64,000 bases of DNA from Paenibacillus sp. HW567 (GCF_000374185.1 NZ_KB910518.1:674196-738195); one strand, 5' to 3'. Shown: positions 44,683 through 54,509, numbered from the stretch's first letter. Notes: generated by a model from the letters alone, not told the origin. Program-made: numbers and translations.

Positions 44683-45294
44683 GTGGAGCATGACAACTCA
44701 CGCCTTATTATTCTTGCTTCGGGTTCTCCGCGCCGCCGGGAGCTGTTATCTCTTTTGGGCTTGCCCTTCGAGGTAATGGTAAGCGACGCTGATGAGAGCA
44801 CGCCGCCGGGCTTGCCGCCGGAGGAAATTGTGCGCATGCTGGCTTTGCGTAAAGCAGAAGCCGCCCTGCATGCCGCGGGGGAGCGGAATGCTCTTATTAT
44901 TGGCAGCGACACGATTGTTATGCTCGGTGATAAGGTGCTTGGCAAGCCTGTAGACCAGCAAGACAGCAGACACATGCTGCGGATGCTTCAGGGCAAGACC
45001 CATCAGGTATATACCGGAGTCGCTTGCATGGGGACGGAAGGCAGAACTATGGTAGAGCACCGTGTAACCTCCGTAACCATTAGAGAGATGAGCGAAGAGG
45101 ACATTACCGCCTACATTGCTACCGGGGAGCCAGCCGACAAGGCCGGCTCTTATGGAATTCAAGGCCTGGGCGCCACACTGGTGGAACGGATTGACGGCTG
45201 CTATTTTAACGTGGTCGGATTGCCGCTTTCGCTGCTGGGGAACATGCTGTCCAGCTTTGGCATTTCTGTGCTGGGCCGTCAAGGAGCGCATTAG
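44683..45294 (+). CDS. maf: Maf-family nucleoside triphosphate pyrophosphatase
   Basis: 203 residues from GTG 44683, with AGAAGGG twelve bases before; the frame is open upstream but that part overlaps the DUF4321 gene. LASGSPRRRELLSLLG, SDTIVMLGDKVLGKP and PADKAGSYGIQG are the Maf signatures. It hydrolyses dTTP/UTP-type or modified nucleotides and is linked to septum inhibition. It opens the maf-radC-mreB block. Confidence 0.92.
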   Translation: MEHDNSRLIILASGSPRRRELLSLLGLPFEVMVSDADESTPPGLPPEEIVRMLALRKAEAALHAAGERNALIIGSDTIVMLGDKVLGKPVDQQDSRHMLRMLQGKTHQVYTGVACMGTEGRTMVEHRVTSVTIREMSEEDITAYIATGEPADKAGSYGIQGLGATLVERIDGCYFNVVGLPLSLLGNMLSSFGISVLGRQGAH

Positions 45295-45309
45295 GAAAGA
45301 GGGATAGGG

Positions 45310-45999
45310 ATGGAGTCGCAATCACTTATGCTGCGGGACCTCCCCCATGAAGAACGACCACGAGAGCGCATGATGCACTATGGGGCGGAATCACTTAGCC
45401 AGGCGGAGCTGCTGGCCATTCTGCTGCGTACGGGTACGCGGGCGGAATCGGCTATTCATATTGCCCAGCGGATGCTGGGACAAGCAGGAGGTCTCCGCGG
45501 GCTGGCGGACCTGAGCATTGAAGAACTGACGAATATCAAAGGCATCGGTCTCGCCAAGGCCGTGCAACTGAAAGCTGGCATAGAGCTGGGGAGACGTATG
45601 GCAAACTCCCGGCTTACCGAGCCGGTCATCATCCGCAGTCCGAAGGACGCGGCGGAGATTCTGACCGAGCAACTGCGTTATTTGCAGAAGGAGCATTTTG
45701 TCTGTCTCTTTCTGAATACGAAGAATCATGTTATTGCGCAGGAGACATTATCCATGGGCAGCCTCAACGCCTCCATTGTGCATCCCCGCGAGGTGTTTCG
45801 GGCAGCTATGAAATGCAGCAGCGCAGCTATTATATGCGCACACAATCATCCGAGCGGCGATCCTACGCCAAGCCCGGAGGACATTTCTTTAACCTCAAGA
45901 TTGCTCCAGGCTGGTGAAATTGTCGGAATCGACGTACTGGACCATTTGGTCATTGGTGACGGCAGTTTTGTAAGTTTGAAGGAAAAAGGATTTATGTAA
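45310..45999 (+). CDS. radC: RadC-like JAB domain protein
   Basis: 229 residues: an N-terminal helix-hairpin-helix ([22 protein letters not shown]) and a JAB/MPN metalloprotease-like domain with the HxHxxG...D motif ([15 protein letters not shown]). The family's repair role is doubtful and its activity unproven. It sits before mreB as in many Firmicutes, and the mreB promoter lies in its last codons. Confidence 0.93.
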   Translation: MESQSLMLRDLPHEERPRERMMHYGAESLSQAELLAILLRTGTRAESAIHIAQRMLGQAGGLRGLADLSIEELTNIKGIGLAKAVQLKAGIELGRRMANSRLTEPVIIRSPKDAAEILTEQLRYLQKEHFVCLFLNTKNHVIAQETLSMGSLNASIVHPREVFRAAMKCSSAAIICAHNHPSGDPTPSPEDISLTSRLLQAGEIVGIDVLDHLVIGDGSFVSLKEKGFM

Positions 46000-46005
46000 T
46001 ATAAT
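45976..46005 (+). promoter_or_regulatory. Sigma-A-type promoter of mreB
   Basis: TTGAAG (45976-45981) and TATAAT (46000-46005) with an 18-base spacer, overlapping the end of radC and about 35 bases before mreB. Confidence 0.6.
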
Positions 46006-46039
46006 TGTTCAGATACACAAGGAAAAGGAGAATACAAGC

Positions 46040-47074
46040 ATGTTAGGTGGTTTTACGAAAGATTTAGGAATTGATCTGGGGACGGCGAATACGCTAGTCT
46101 ATGTACGCGGCAAGGGGATCGTTGTCAGAGAGCCTTCCGTTGTGGCCATTAATACAGATACCAAGTCGATAGAAGCTGTAGGCGAATCCGCCAAAAAAAT
46201 GATCGGCCGCACGCCGGGAAATATCCGGGCCATTCGTCCAATGAAGGATGGGGTAATTGCCGATTTTGATACTACGGCTACAATGATTAAATATTTTATC
46301 CGCCAGGCGCAGAAGCAGCGCTCTATGTTCCAGCGCCACCCGAATGTAATGGTGTGTGTGCCGTCCGGGATTACCGCTGTCGAGCAGCGTGCAGTAGAGG
46401 ATGCTACGAAGCAGGCGGGAGCACGTGAGGCTTACATTATTGAGGAACCTTTTGCCGCTGCTATCGGTGCTGATCTCCCGGTGTGGGAGCCAACAGGCAG
46501 TATGGTTGTGGATATCGGCGGAGGCACTACCGAAGTGGCTGTAATCTCCCTTGGCGGTATTGTGACCAGCCGTTCCGTAAGAGTGGCGGGAGATGAGGCC
46601 GATGAGTCCATCATTCAATATATCAAGCGCCAGTACAATCTGATGATCGGGGAACGCACTTCAGAGCAGCTTAAGATGGATATAGGCTCTGCCCTTCCGC
46701 TTGAGAAGACGGAAACGATGGAAATCCGGGGCCGTGATCTCGTGACCGGACTGCCGAAGACGCTGACCATTACTTCCGATGAAATTTGCGAAGCCTTGTC
46801 GGATACCGTTAATTCGATTATGGAGGCTGTCAAGGTAACGCTGGAGAAATGTCCGCCGGAGCTGGCAGCCGACATCATGGACCGCGGTATTGTTCTTACG
46901 GGCGGGGGAGCGCTGCTGCGCAATCTGGATAAGCTGCTGGCCCGCGAGACAGGAATGCCGGTTATTGTGGCTGAGAACCCGCTGGATTGCGTAGTGATTG
47001 GAACAGGCAAAGCCCTGGAGAATATTCATCTTTTCAAGAGCCGCAGTAGCTCCAGTCTTCGTTCCAAACGATAA
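46040..47074 (+). CDS. mreB: Rod shape-determining actin-like protein MreB
   Basis: 344 residues. The actin-fold ATPase motifs are [18 protein letters not shown] (phosphate 1), [18 protein letters not shown] (phosphate 2) and [13 protein letters not shown] (adenosine). It forms membrane-bound filaments that guide wall synthesis. AAAAGGAG precedes ATG 46040. mreC and mreD follow. Confidence 0.97.
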   Translation: MLGGFTKDLGIDLGTANTLVYVRGKGIVVREPSVVAINTDTKSIEAVGESAKKMIGRTPGNIRAIRPMKDGVIADFDTTATMIKYFIRQAQKQRSMFQRHPNVMVCVPSGITAVEQRAVEDATKQAGAREAYIIEEPFAAAIGADLPVWEPTGSMVVDIGGGTTEVAVISLGGIVTSRSVRVAGDEADESIIQYIKRQYNLMIGERTSEQLKMDIGSALPLEKTETMEIRGRDLVTGLPKTLTITSDEICEALSDTVNSIMEAVKVTLEKCPPELAADIMDRGIVLTGGGALLRNLDKLLARETGMPVIVAENPLDCVVIGTGKALENIHLFKSRSSSSLRSKR

Positions 47075-47133
47075 GAATCCGTCATGTATGTGAACGTCAA
47101 CCCCTGATATGGGAGAAATACGTTTGTTAGAGG

Positions 47134-48012
47134 GTGTTGAAACTGTTTAAGCTGTTTAATAATAAGCGCCTTTTCATATTGTTGATTACACTGGTTATGT
47201 TTATCGTTGTTATGGGGTTCAGTCTGGGGACAAGGAAATCCTTGTCCTGGCCGGAGAATTTCCTCAGAGACACGACCGGCTTCGTGCAAAATCTGTTCTA
47301 CAAGCCCGCTGGATATGTAGCGGGCTTGTTCCAAGATATCGGGAATTTGCATGAACTTGCCGAGGAGAATGAGCGGCTCACAATCCTGGCTGCCCAGTAT
47401 GCGCGGGATAAGGCGCAGTATAACTTCATTAAGGCGCAGAATGAACAATACAAAATAGATCTTAAATTTACTCAGGCCCAGAAGAATCTGTACAATTATG
47501 AGTACCATATCGCTAACGTTGTCAGTGTGACTACTGAGCCTAGCAATAATACACTTGTTATTGATCTCGGGTCCAAGGATGGCATTAAACCAAATATGTC
47601 CGTGACCTCTGTAGACGGATTGGTTGGAGTAGTAAGCAAAGTAAGCAATTTCTACTCTACGGTGAAGCTGATGACGATGATGGATGTGAATGATCCGAAC
47701 TCGCAGCCGCCGATTGCTGCAACGGTCTTTAACAAAGAAGGCACTACCTTTGGCATGATTGAATCCTACGACCAGCAGAGCGGCATGCTGATGATGAACA
47801 AGATTCCTGCAGGCAATCCCATTGCTAAGGGAGATACCATTATTTCCTCCGGTATAGGAGGTCTGTATCCCCGCGGGATGACAATCGGAACGGTCCAAAG
47901 CGTTAAGATCGGAGAGTACGGATTAACTTCAACGGCAATTATCAAACCAGCGGCGGGTTTTCAGGATTGGAAGGAATTGTTCGTTGTCTTTACGGAGGAG
48001 CGTGCCGAATAG
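47134..48012 (+). CDS. mreC: Rod shape-determining protein MreC
   Basis: 292 residues: an N-terminal membrane helix (LFILLITLVMFIVVMGF), a coiled coil (about 70-105) and the beta-domain (NTLVIDLGSKDGIKPNMSV ... GGLYPRGMTIGTV). It links MreB with wall synthases outside the membrane. The start is GTG 47134 or the adjacent TTG, both with a poor GAGGG site. It overlaps mreD by one base. Confidence 0.94.
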   Translation: MLKLFKLFNNKRLFILLITLVMFIVVMGFSLGTRKSLSWPENFLRDTTGFVQNLFYKPAGYVAGLFQDIGNLHELAEENERLTILAAQYARDKAQYNFIKAQNEQYKIDLKFTQAQKNLYNYEYHIANVVSVTTEPSNNTLVIDLGSKDGIKPNMSVTSVDGLVGVVSKVSNFYSTVKLMTMMDVNDPNSQPPIAATVFNKEGTTFGMIESYDQQSGMLMMNKIPAGNPIAKGDTIISSGIGGLYPRGMTIGTVQSVKIGEYGLTSTAIIKPAAGFQDWKELFVVFTEERAE

Positions 48013-48542
48013 TGAAGATGCGCAGGTCCGTCTTAGTTCTGCTGTTGTTTCTATTATTTATCATTGAGGGCACGATCATGCCCTGGCTGCTCCCGGATGC
48101 CTGGGAGATGCGGATTATTCCCAATCTCGTTTTTGTCGTGATTCTATTCGTTACGGTATATCATCACCGGCATACGGCACTTCTGCTTGGCTTATCCTTT
48201 GGAATGCTGCATGATGTAGTATTTTATGGCCGGATTCTTGGCGCTCATTCCTTTGCGATGGGGTTGTCCGCTTATTTGATCGGCCTAGTGTTTCAGCTTC
48301 CGCGCGCGCCGTTGCCGCTGATGATGTCTGTTGTCCTGCTGGGCAGCCTACTTGAAGACAGTATGCTGTTTGCAATTTACAGCGTCTTTAATTTAGGACA
48401 GGCTCCTTATAATTGGGCACTGCTGCATCATATGCTGCCTACTATGTTATTTCATTTTGTTATTGCCCTGCTCCTCTATGTTCCGCTGCGGCGCCAGCTC
48501 GAGCTGCTGAAGAAAGAGACCCGCAAGGAGGAGGCTGCTTGA
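48012..48542 (+). CDS. mreD: Rod shape-determining protein MreD
   Basis: 176 residues with five to six membrane helices (SVLVLLLFLLFIIEGTIMPW first). GTG 48012 overlaps the mreC stop. GGAGG at 47995-47999 is about 13 bases upstream; ATG 48018 is an alternative. It is part of the elongasome with MreB and MreC. Confidence 0.9.
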   Translation: MKMRRSVLVLLLFLLFIIEGTIMPWLLPDAWEMRIIPNLVFVVILFVTVYHHRHTALLLGLSFGMLHDVVFYGRILGAHSFAMGLSAYLIGLVFQLPRAPLPLMMSVVLLGSLLEDSMLFAIYSVFNLGQAPYNWALLHHMLPTMLFHFVIALLLYVPLRRQLELLKKETRKEEAA

Positions 48543-48604
48543 GCCGGACTACATTTTCTTACATGGGAAAGAAGGAATTTGCCTGGCCCGGCACGAATGA
48601 ATGA
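48539..48604 (+). CDS. Possible 21-residue peptide between mreD and minC
   Basis: TTG 48539 overlaps the mreD stop (TTGA) and lies seven bases after AAGGAGGAGG, one of the best ribosome binding sites in the area. The frame reads LSRTTFSYMGKKEFAWPGTN-E and stops at 48604, just before the minC site. It may only be a translational link between mreD and minC. Low confidence because of its size. Confidence 0.25.
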   Translation: MSRTTFSYMGKKEFAWPGTNE

Positions 48605-48622
48605 GAATGGGGGGACAGGCAT

Positions 48623-49282
48623 ATGACAGTACAATCCAAGCATGTAAGGATAAAGGGCATCAAAGATGGCCTGGTTTTCCTGCTAGACGACAAGTGCCCC
48701 TTTGAAGATCTTTTAAGCGAGCTGCGTTATAAGCTGGAGCACAGTCATCAGAATATTTTGACCGGACCCATTATGCATGTCGACATTAAGCTGGGCAGCC
48801 GTACTGTAACTGAGGAAGACAAGGAAGCCGTGCTGGACATTCTGAAAAGCCAGGGTAACCTGCTGATCCGGTCCATAGATGCTGTAGAGGAGCCTTCCGA
48901 TAAGGACGAGGATGCTCTGTTTATGATGAGTGGAATGCTTCGTTCCGGCCAGGTACTGCACCATGAAGGGAATCTTCTGTTTCTGGGCGATGTGAACCCG
49001 GGCGGGACGATATCCTGTACCGGTGATATTTATATACTCGGAGCACTCCGGGGGATGGCTCATGCCGGTGTGGACGGCAATCAGGAGGCGATCATCGCCG
49101 CTTCTTTGCTGTCACCGACACAGCTCAGAATAGCTGATGTAATCAGCCGCCCTCCTGACGAATGGGGAACCCGGGAGAGCAGCATGGAATTTGCCTATTT
49201 AACGGACGGTGCTATGCAGATCGACAAAATTCATAATATAGTCAAATTACGTCAGGGTTTAAATGTGTTTAAAGGGGTGTAG
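48623..49282 (+). CDS. minC: Septum site-determining protein MinC
   Basis: 219 residues: an N-terminal domain (VRIKGIKDGLVFLLDD) that inhibits FtsZ, and a C-terminal beta-helix (SGQVLHHEGNLLFLGDVNPG, TGDIYILGALRGMAHAG) that binds MinD. GGGGGG precedes the ATG. minD follows five bases later. Confidence 0.95.
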   Translation: MTVQSKHVRIKGIKDGLVFLLDDKCPFEDLLSELRYKLEHSHQNILTGPIMHVDIKLGSRTVTEEDKEAVLDILKSQGNLLIRSIDAVEEPSDKDEDALFMMSGMLRSGQVLHHEGNLLFLGDVNPGGTISCTGDIYILGALRGMAHAGVDGNQEAIIAASLLSPTQLRIADVISRPPDEWGTRESSMEFAYLTDGAMQIDKIHNIVKLRQGLNVFKGV

Positions 49283-49287
49283 CCTCC

Positions 49288-50082
49288 ATGGGAGAAGCGA
49301 TTGTCGTAACCTCGGGCAAAGGCGGGGTGGGTAAAACAACCACAACGGCCAATATTGGCACCGCGCTTGCATTGCAGGGCAAAAAAGTATGTCTGGTCGA
49401 TACCGACATTGGACTGCGGAATCTGGATGTAGTCATGGGGCTGGAGAACCGCATTATTTATGATCTTGTCGATGTGGCAGAAGGCCGCTGCCGCCTCAAC
49501 CAGGCGCTGGTCAAGGACAAGCGCTTTGATGATCTGTACATGCTGCCGGCGGCGCAGACGAAGGACAAGACCTCCGTTACACCGGAGCAAGTGAAGGATA
49601 TTGTGCTTGAGCTTAAGAAAGAATATGAATATATCCTGATTGACTGTCCGGCGGGAATCGAGCATGGGTTCCGCAATGCCATTGCCGGTGCGGACAAGGC
49701 TATTGTCGTCACCACGCCGGAGCACGCTGCAGTGCGGGATGCGGACCGGATTATTGGCCTTTTGGAGCAGTCGCATGTCGAGTCGCCGAAGCTTGTGGTT
49801 AACCGGATACGGCCGGGGCTTATAAAATCAGGGGATATGCTCGATATTGAGGATGTTCTGCAGGTGCTGAACATTGATTTGATCGGAATTGTTCCCGATG
49901 ATGAGCTGGTAATCAAGGCGGCGAACAGCGGTGAACCAACGGTTATGAATCCCGATTCGGCTGCGGCAATCGCTTACCGCAATATTGCCCGGCGTATTCT
50001 CGGGGATGCCGTACCGCTTATGCAGCTTGACCGCAAGCCGGGAGCGTTCAAGAAATTCAAAAAGTTCTTTGGCATGGGCTGA
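49288..50082 (+). CDS. minD: Septum site-determining ATPase MinD
   Basis: 264 residues. The deviant Walker A is SGKGGVGKTTT (9-19). LVDTDIGLRNLDVVMGLENR and YILIDCPAGIEHGF (Walker B) follow. The C-terminal amphipathic helix (GAFKKFKKFFGMG) anchors it to the membrane. It recruits MinC to keep septa at midcell. Confidence 0.97.
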   Translation: MGEAIVVTSGKGGVGKTTTTANIGTALALQGKKVCLVDTDIGLRNLDVVMGLENRIIYDLVDVAEGRCRLNQALVKDKRFDDLYMLPAAQTKDKTSVTPEQVKDIVLELKKEYEYILIDCPAGIEHGFRNAIAGADKAIVVTTPEHAAVRDADRIIGLLEQSHVESPKLVVNRIRPGLIKSGDMLDIEDVLQVLNIDLIGIVPDDELVIKAANSGEPTVMNPDSAAAIAYRNIARRILGDAVPLMQLDRKPGAFKKFKKFFGMG

Positions 50083-50121
50083 ACGTATATACTGCATGAT
50101 TAGAAGATCAATCTATCGCAT

Positions 50122-50159
50122 GATCCCGCCAGCAGTAAACTCTGCGGCGGGATTTTTTT
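50122..50159 (+). terminator. Terminator after minD
   Basis: ATCCCGCC/GGCGGGAT stem with TTTTTTT. Confidence 0.9.
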
Positions 50160-50307
50160 GTGACAATACAGGCTTTCTTCTGTCCGCTTGACTTCCGGGT
50201 ACGCCCAATTTGCCGCATTTCTGTATTCCCCCTGGCGGGGGCTTGTTCTAAAGCAGCTTGTGTACTTCATAAAATGATAGTAAAACAAGCCCGCCGGAGG
50301 GATGAAG

Positions 50308-51177
50308 ATGGAACAGAAATCCGATATTAAAGGCCGACGCAAGGAACGCATCCGCAGCCTGCTCGAGCTGGAGGATGTCCCGCAAGCATCGGCAGTGCCG
50401 CCGATGTTTGCCCTGCCTGATCAGACATCTACCTTTAAGGAATGGGGGGCGGGAGCCAAACATAATACTTCGGCTTCCCCTGAACCGGACCCCGAGACCC
50501 TATGGAAGCAGCGGCGCGGGGGCTGGATGGATGAGGGTGGGGGAGGCGGGGACAAGCCGAGGTTTGTTTCCGGCTTTTTGCGGAGATTCATTGCAAGCAT
50601 CATTGTGTTTGGCGCTGTTTGGGGTATTTTTGCCCTCAGAGAGCCTTGGGCGCTGAAGGCGCAGGCCTTTATCTCCGACGCACTCAGCAGAGATATGGAT
50701 TTTGCCGCTGCCCGCGTCTGGTATGAGGACCATTTTAGCGGAGCGCCGGCATTTATCCCGATGTTTGGCGATAAAGCGGAGCCGGCTGAGAAGGTAACAG
50801 CCAAATCGGAGCTTAGTGCCCCGATTGAGGGGAGCATCGTACTTCCTTTTGAGGCGGCGCTAAAAGGTGTCGAGATCATGCCCGCCAAAAATTCAAATGG
50901 CACGCTCACAGTGAAAAGTGTAGATACCGGCCGCGTGTTGTCCGTTTCCAAAGAAGCGCAGGGCGGAATTCGGATTACCGTCCGCCACACAGGAGACATA
51001 ACGGCAGAATACGGCCATTTGAGCGGGACAAGGCTGGCGGCCGATGACTGGGTGCAGAGCGGGGACAGCATCGGCTGGCTGCAGGAAACGGAGAATGCTT
51101 CGGCTCCGCTGCTATTTTTTGCGGTTATGAAAGACAAGACTTATATTGATCCCGCCGAAGTGGTATCGTTTGATTAG
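50308..51177 (+). CDS. spoIVFA: Stage IV sporulation protein SpoIVFA (degenerate M23 domain)
   Basis: 289 residues from ATG 50308, seven bases after GGAGGG (ATG 50302 is too close). A cytoplasmic N-terminus is followed by one membrane helix (FIASIIVFGAVWGIFAL) and a C-terminal LytM/M23-like fold (IRITVRHTGDITAEYGHLSG ... LLFFAVMKDKTYIDP). The final zinc HxH is replaced by LFF, so it should be inactive, as known for SpoIVFA. It holds SpoIVFB in an inhibited complex in the mother cell. Its end overlaps spoIVFB. Confidence 0.88.
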   Translation: MEQKSDIKGRRKERIRSLLELEDVPQASAVPPMFALPDQTSTFKEWGAGAKHNTSASPEPDPETLWKQRRGGWMDEGGGGGDKPRFVSGFLRRFIASIIVFGAVWGIFALREPWALKAQAFISDALSRDMDFAAARVWYEDHFSGAPAFIPMFGDKAEPAEKVTAKSELSAPIEGSIVLPFEAALKGVEIMPAKNSNGTLTVKSVDTGRVLSVSKEAQGGIRITVRHTGDITAEYGHLSGTRLAADDWVQSGDSIGWLQETENASAPLLFFAVMKDKTYIDPAEVVSFD

Positions 51178-52012
51178 GGTTCGGGGCATCGGGCTGTCAC
51201 TGCACCCCCTGTTCGTATTGGTTATGTTCTTCTCGGTCCTCACCGGACAGTTTCTGGAACTGCTCACTTTATTCACAATTGTATTGATCCATGAAATGGG
51301 ACATGTCTGTGCGGCCCTGCTTAGCGGGGTGACGGTGAAGTCTGTGCAATTGCTTCCTTTCGGGGGAGTGGCGGTTATGGAGGATCATGGACGTCTTACT
51401 GCGGTGCGGGAGATCGGTATCGCGCTTGCCGGCCCGCTGCAGAACGGTGTGATGATTCTCACGGCGCTTGGGCTCCAGCAGACCGGGTATGGCAGCAGTG
51501 CGTTTCTTGCTTATTTTATACAGGCAAATGCCATTATCGCACTTTTTAATCTCCTGCCGGTTCTGCCCCTCGATGGGGGTAAAATCTTTCAAGCGGCTCT
51601 TAGCCTGCTGCTGCCGTATTACTTCACACTACTGTGGAGCGGCAGAGTAAGCATCGTGGCCAGTGTGTGTGCTCTGGTCTATGCGCTGCTGCCGCTGGGC
51701 AGCGGCGGAGGACTCCGGCTGAACCTGCTGATGATCGGCTTGTTCCTGCTGTATTCGAACCTTACGGATCAGCGTAATTTACCATACCGTTTCGTTGCTT
51801 TTTTGATGAATCGAGAGTCTGCATATGAGCGTTATCAGCAGTCAGGAAGTGCCGCACACCCGATAGTTGCCTTCTCTGCGAAACCTTTGGATGATATATT
51901 GCGTCTATTTAAACGTAACCAATATCATTTTATCTATGTAATGAATGAGGAGAAGAATGTGGTGGCCGTTGTGCCGGAGCAGAAATTGATTTCCTCTTAT
52001 TTTGGAATGTAG
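51170..52012 (+). CDS. spoIVFB: Stage IV sporulation metalloprotease SpoIVFB
   Basis: 280 residues, S2P-type (M50) intramembrane protease that cleaves pro-sigma-K. The zinc motif HEMGH lies at 41-45 in the second membrane segment and the third ligand in LPLDGGKIF. A C-terminal CBS-like domain (PLDDILRLFKRNQYHFIYV) binds nucleotide. I chose TTG 51170, overlapping the spoIVFA stop, because it gives the usual N-terminal length before LHPLF; TTG 51146 is also open. Confidence 0.88.
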   Translation: MIRVRGIGLSLHPLFVLVMFFSVLTGQFLELLTLFTIVLIHEMGHVCAALLSGVTVKSVQLLPFGGVAVMEDHGRLTAVREIGIALAGPLQNGVMILTALGLQQTGYGSSAFLAYFIQANAIIALFNLLPVLPLDGGKIFQAALSLLLPYYFTLLWSGRVSIVASVCALVYALLPLGSGGGLRLNLLMIGLFLLYSNLTDQRNLPYRFVAFLMNRESAYERYQQSGSAAHPIVAFSAKPLDDILRLFKRNQYHFIYVMNEEKNVVAVVPEQKLISSYFGM

Positions 52013-52073
52013 GGTTAGACCGTATCCCTTAAATGAATGCGGCATATGCTTGATTTGAACCAGAGGTGAAGCC

Positions 52074-53315
52074 ATGAAACAAATGATCGTTCACTGCACG
52101 CAGTCTATTACCCGGATGGCTCTTCTGGAGAATGGGAGTCTTGTGGAATATGCGGCTGAACACGATCAGCAGCAAGGACTGGTCGGCAGCTATTATAAGG
52201 GCAGGGTTGTAAATGTTTTACCAGGCATGCAGGCTGCTTTTGTTGATATTGGACAGAAGAAGAATGCTTTTTTATATGTAGATGATGTTCTGCCTCCACA
52301 TTTGGAGAAGCAGCCGGAGGTCAAGCCCTCTATTGAGATGCTGCTTAAGCCCGGGCAGGAAATTGTCGTCCAGGTAAGAAAAGAACCGCGCGGCGGCAAG
52401 GGTGCCCGGGTAACGACGCACTATACTCTTCCGGGACGCTGGGTCGTGTACATGCCTTTTGCCGAGTACGTGGGTGTATCCAAAAAAATCAGCCGTGAAT
52501 CGGAACGTACCCGCCTGAAGGGAATCGGTGAACGGCTGCGGCGGCGGGAAGAGGGGCTTATCATGCGGACTGTATCGGAGGATGAACCGGTGGAGGCCGT
52601 TGAGGGGGATTTAGCTTTTCTACGCGCGCAGTGGGAGATGATTAGCAGCCGGTCGCAAGAAACTGTGGCTCCGGCTCATCTGCATAGCGACCTCAGCATT
52701 GTCCAGCGGTTCATCAGGGATGCGTTCAATCCGCAGAAGGATGAACTGATGATTGATTCGGCCAAAGCGGTCCGCGAGGCGGAAGCTTTTCTGAATGATA
52801 TGGCTCCCGGAAGGCACAAGCCTATTGGATTTTACCGTGGACATGAGTCCATCTTCACCGCCTATGGCGTTCAGGAGCAACTGCACAGAAGCTTTGCCCG
52901 CAAAATCACTATGGAGGGCGGAGCAACGCTGATATGGGATGAGACAGAGGCGCTTACCGTAATAGATGTCAATACGGCTCAATATACCGGCGGAGCTACG
53001 CTCGAGGAGACCGTGACGCGTACGAATCTTCTGGCGGCGGAGGAGATTGGCCGGCTTATCCGGCTGCGGGACACAGGGGGCATCATCATCATCGACTTCA
53101 TTGATATGGAGCAGGAAGAGCACCGGAGGATGGTCACTGAACGGCTGGAGGGTGTGATCAGCCGTGACCGCACACAGACGCACATTCTCGGCTGGACCCA
53201 TCTTGGCCTTCTGGAGATGACCCGCAAGAAAGCCAGGCATGATTCGGCGGGTTTTACCCCGGTAATCTGTCAATGCTGCGGGGGAACCGGCAAGGTTGGC
53301 GCGTGGCTGGAATAG
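52074..53315 (+). CDS. rng: Ribonuclease E/G family protein
   Basis: 413 residues. It has an S1-like RNA-binding domain (GLVGSYYKGRVVNVLPGMQ), RNase H-like and DNase I-like parts, the metal-binding aspartates in ALTVIDVNTAQYTGG and IIIIDFIDME, and a zinc-link-like CQCCGGTGKVG at the end. It cleaves single-stranded A/U-rich RNA and helps rRNA maturation. Position just before rplU is conserved in Bacillales. Confidence 0.9.
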   Translation: MKQMIVHCTQSITRMALLENGSLVEYAAEHDQQQGLVGSYYKGRVVNVLPGMQAAFVDIGQKKNAFLYVDDVLPPHLEKQPEVKPSIEMLLKPGQEIVVQVRKEPRGGKGARVTTHYTLPGRWVVYMPFAEYVGVSKKISRESERTRLKGIGERLRRREEGLIMRTVSEDEPVEAVEGDLAFLRAQWEMISSRSQETVAPAHLHSDLSIVQRFIRDAFNPQKDELMIDSAKAVREAEAFLNDMAPGRHKPIGFYRGHESIFTAYGVQEQLHRSFARKITMEGGATLIWDETEALTVIDVNTAQYTGGATLEETVTRTNLLAAEEIGRLIRLRDTGGIIIIDFIDMEQEEHRRMVTERLEGVISRDRTQTHILGWTHLGLLEMTRKKARHDSAGFTPVICQCCGGTGKVGAWLE

Positions 53316-53358
53316 TGTCTGAATTCACAATAAATCTGTTTTTTATCTAGGCATGTTA

Positions 53359-53387
53359 TTGACTGTCTATAATTAGTATGATAGTAT
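53359..53387 (+). promoter_or_regulatory. Sigma-A promoter of the rplU operon
   Basis: TTGACT (53359-53364), 17 bases, TAGTAT (53382-53387). Another near-consensus TATGAT overlaps. It lies before the L21 leader. Confidence 0.65.
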
Positions 53388-53407
53388 CGTTAAGTATGTG
53401 TCTGGTT

Positions 53408-53512
53408 ATTCTAATCCTGCACATGCTGTAACCGCTCCGATCGGGTACATAAGCGCGGTTCCCGCGGGAATTTGCCACCTAGACTAGGCGAGTCTGAGAC
53501 ATGAGGAGGTGC
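53408..53512 (+). ncRNA. L21 leader (ribosomal protein autoregulatory structure)
   Basis: The untranslated segment contains AACCGCTCCGATCGGGTAC..., GCGGTTCCCGCGGGAA, then CCTAGACTAGGCGAGTCTGAGAC before GAGGAGGTGC. Position, size and paired GC-rich segments match the leader found upstream of rplU in Firmicutes, thought to bind L21. Named from pattern and place; the structure was not computed. Confidence 0.7.
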
Positions 53513-53519
53513 AAGTACA

Positions 53520-53831
53520 ATGTATGCAATTATCGAAACTGGCGGTAAGCAATACAGAGTCCAAGAAGGCGATGTATTGTTCATTGAGAAGCTGGAAGCT
53601 GAAGACGGCGCAAGCGTAACGTTTGACCGTGTCTTGGCTGTTTCTAACGAAGGTGGTTTGACTGCAGGAACTCCGCTGGTAAGCGGCGCGTCTGTAACAG
53701 CCAAAGTCGAGAAGCATGGTAAGGGTCAGAAGGTTGTAGTTTACAAATACAAACCTAAGAAGAACTACCACAAGAAGCAAGGTCATCGTCAACCGTACAC
53801 TAAAGTAACTATCGAGAAGATCCAGGCGTAA
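53520..53831 (+). CDS. rplU: 50S ribosomal protein L21
   Basis: 103 residues: [18 protein letters not shown] and the basic [20 protein letters not shown] tail, both diagnostic. Strong GAGGAGG before the ATG. It is first in rplU-prp-rpmA. Confidence 0.98.
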   Translation: MYAIIETGGKQYRVQEGDVLFIEKLEAEDGASVTFDRVLAVSNEGGLTAGTPLVSGASVTAKVEKHGKGQKVVVYKYKPKKNYHKKQGHRQPYTKVTIEKIQA

Positions 53832-53843
53832 GAAGGTGCGTTA

Positions 53844-54179
53844 ATGATTAACGTGCGGATTACACGGGTGTCTGATCAAGGTGCGATTGTCGGTTTTACT
53901 GTAAAAGGGCATGCGGAGTTCGCTAAGAAGGGCTGGGATATCGTGTGTGCCGGTGTTTCCACTGCTACATTTGGAACGGTGAACTCGATTGAGAAGCTGA
54001 CTGGTGTGATTCTGGACACTTCAACCGATGATGGATTTCTAAGCGGAACCCTGGTTCCGGTGGATAATCCTGAAGTTTCCGCCAAGGTTCAGCTACTGCT
54101 GGAGTCTATGGTCGTAATGCTCAGCGATATCGCAGAATCATACGGGAAGTATATTAAGATACAGCAAGTCATTATTTGA
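53844..54179 (+). CDS. prp: Ribosomal-processing cysteine protease Prp
   Basis: 111 residues. The catalytic pair is H23 in KGHAEFAKKG and C35 in DIVCAGVST. Prp removes the N-terminal extension of L27, whose gene is next; the extension with its cleavage site is present there. Known as YsxB in Bacillus. Confidence 0.93.
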   Translation: MINVRITRVSDQGAIVGFTVKGHAEFAKKGWDIVCAGVSTATFGTVNSIEKLTGVILDTSTDDGFLSGTLVPVDNPEVSAKVQLLLESMVVMLSDIAESYGKYIKIQQVII

Positions 54180-54188
54180 AGAAGGAGG

Positions 54189-54509
54189 TTGACCAACATG
54201 TTGAAATTGGATCTTCAGTTTTTCGCATCGAAAAAAGGTGTAGGTTCCACAAAAAACGGACGTGATTCCCACTCCAAACGTCTTGGCGTTAAGCGTGCTG
54301 ACGGTCAAGCAGTAACCGGCGGCAACATTCTGGTTCGTCAACGCGGAACCAAAATTCACCCCGGCACTAACGTAGGCATCGGTAAGGACGATACCTTGTT
54401 CGCTTTGGTGGACGGTGTAGTGAAGTTCGAACGTTGGGGCCGCGATCGCAAGAAAGTGAGCGTGTACCCGGTTGATGTCGCTCCGGTAGCAGCGGCGCTG
54501 GAAGCGTAA
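54189..54509 (+). CDS. rpmA: 50S ribosomal protein L27 with cleavable N-terminus
   Basis: 106 residues. [20 protein letters not shown] shows the Firmicute-type leader that Prp cuts after FFA, exposing the functional N-terminus near the peptidyl-transferase centre. [17 protein letters not shown] and [11 protein letters not shown] follow. GGAGG precedes the ATG. Confidence 0.98.
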   Translation: MTNMLKLDLQFFASKKGVGSTKNGRDSHSKRLGVKRADGQAVTGGNILVRQRGTKIHPGTNVGIGKDDTLFALVDGVVKFERWGRDRKKVSVYPVDVAPVAAALEA

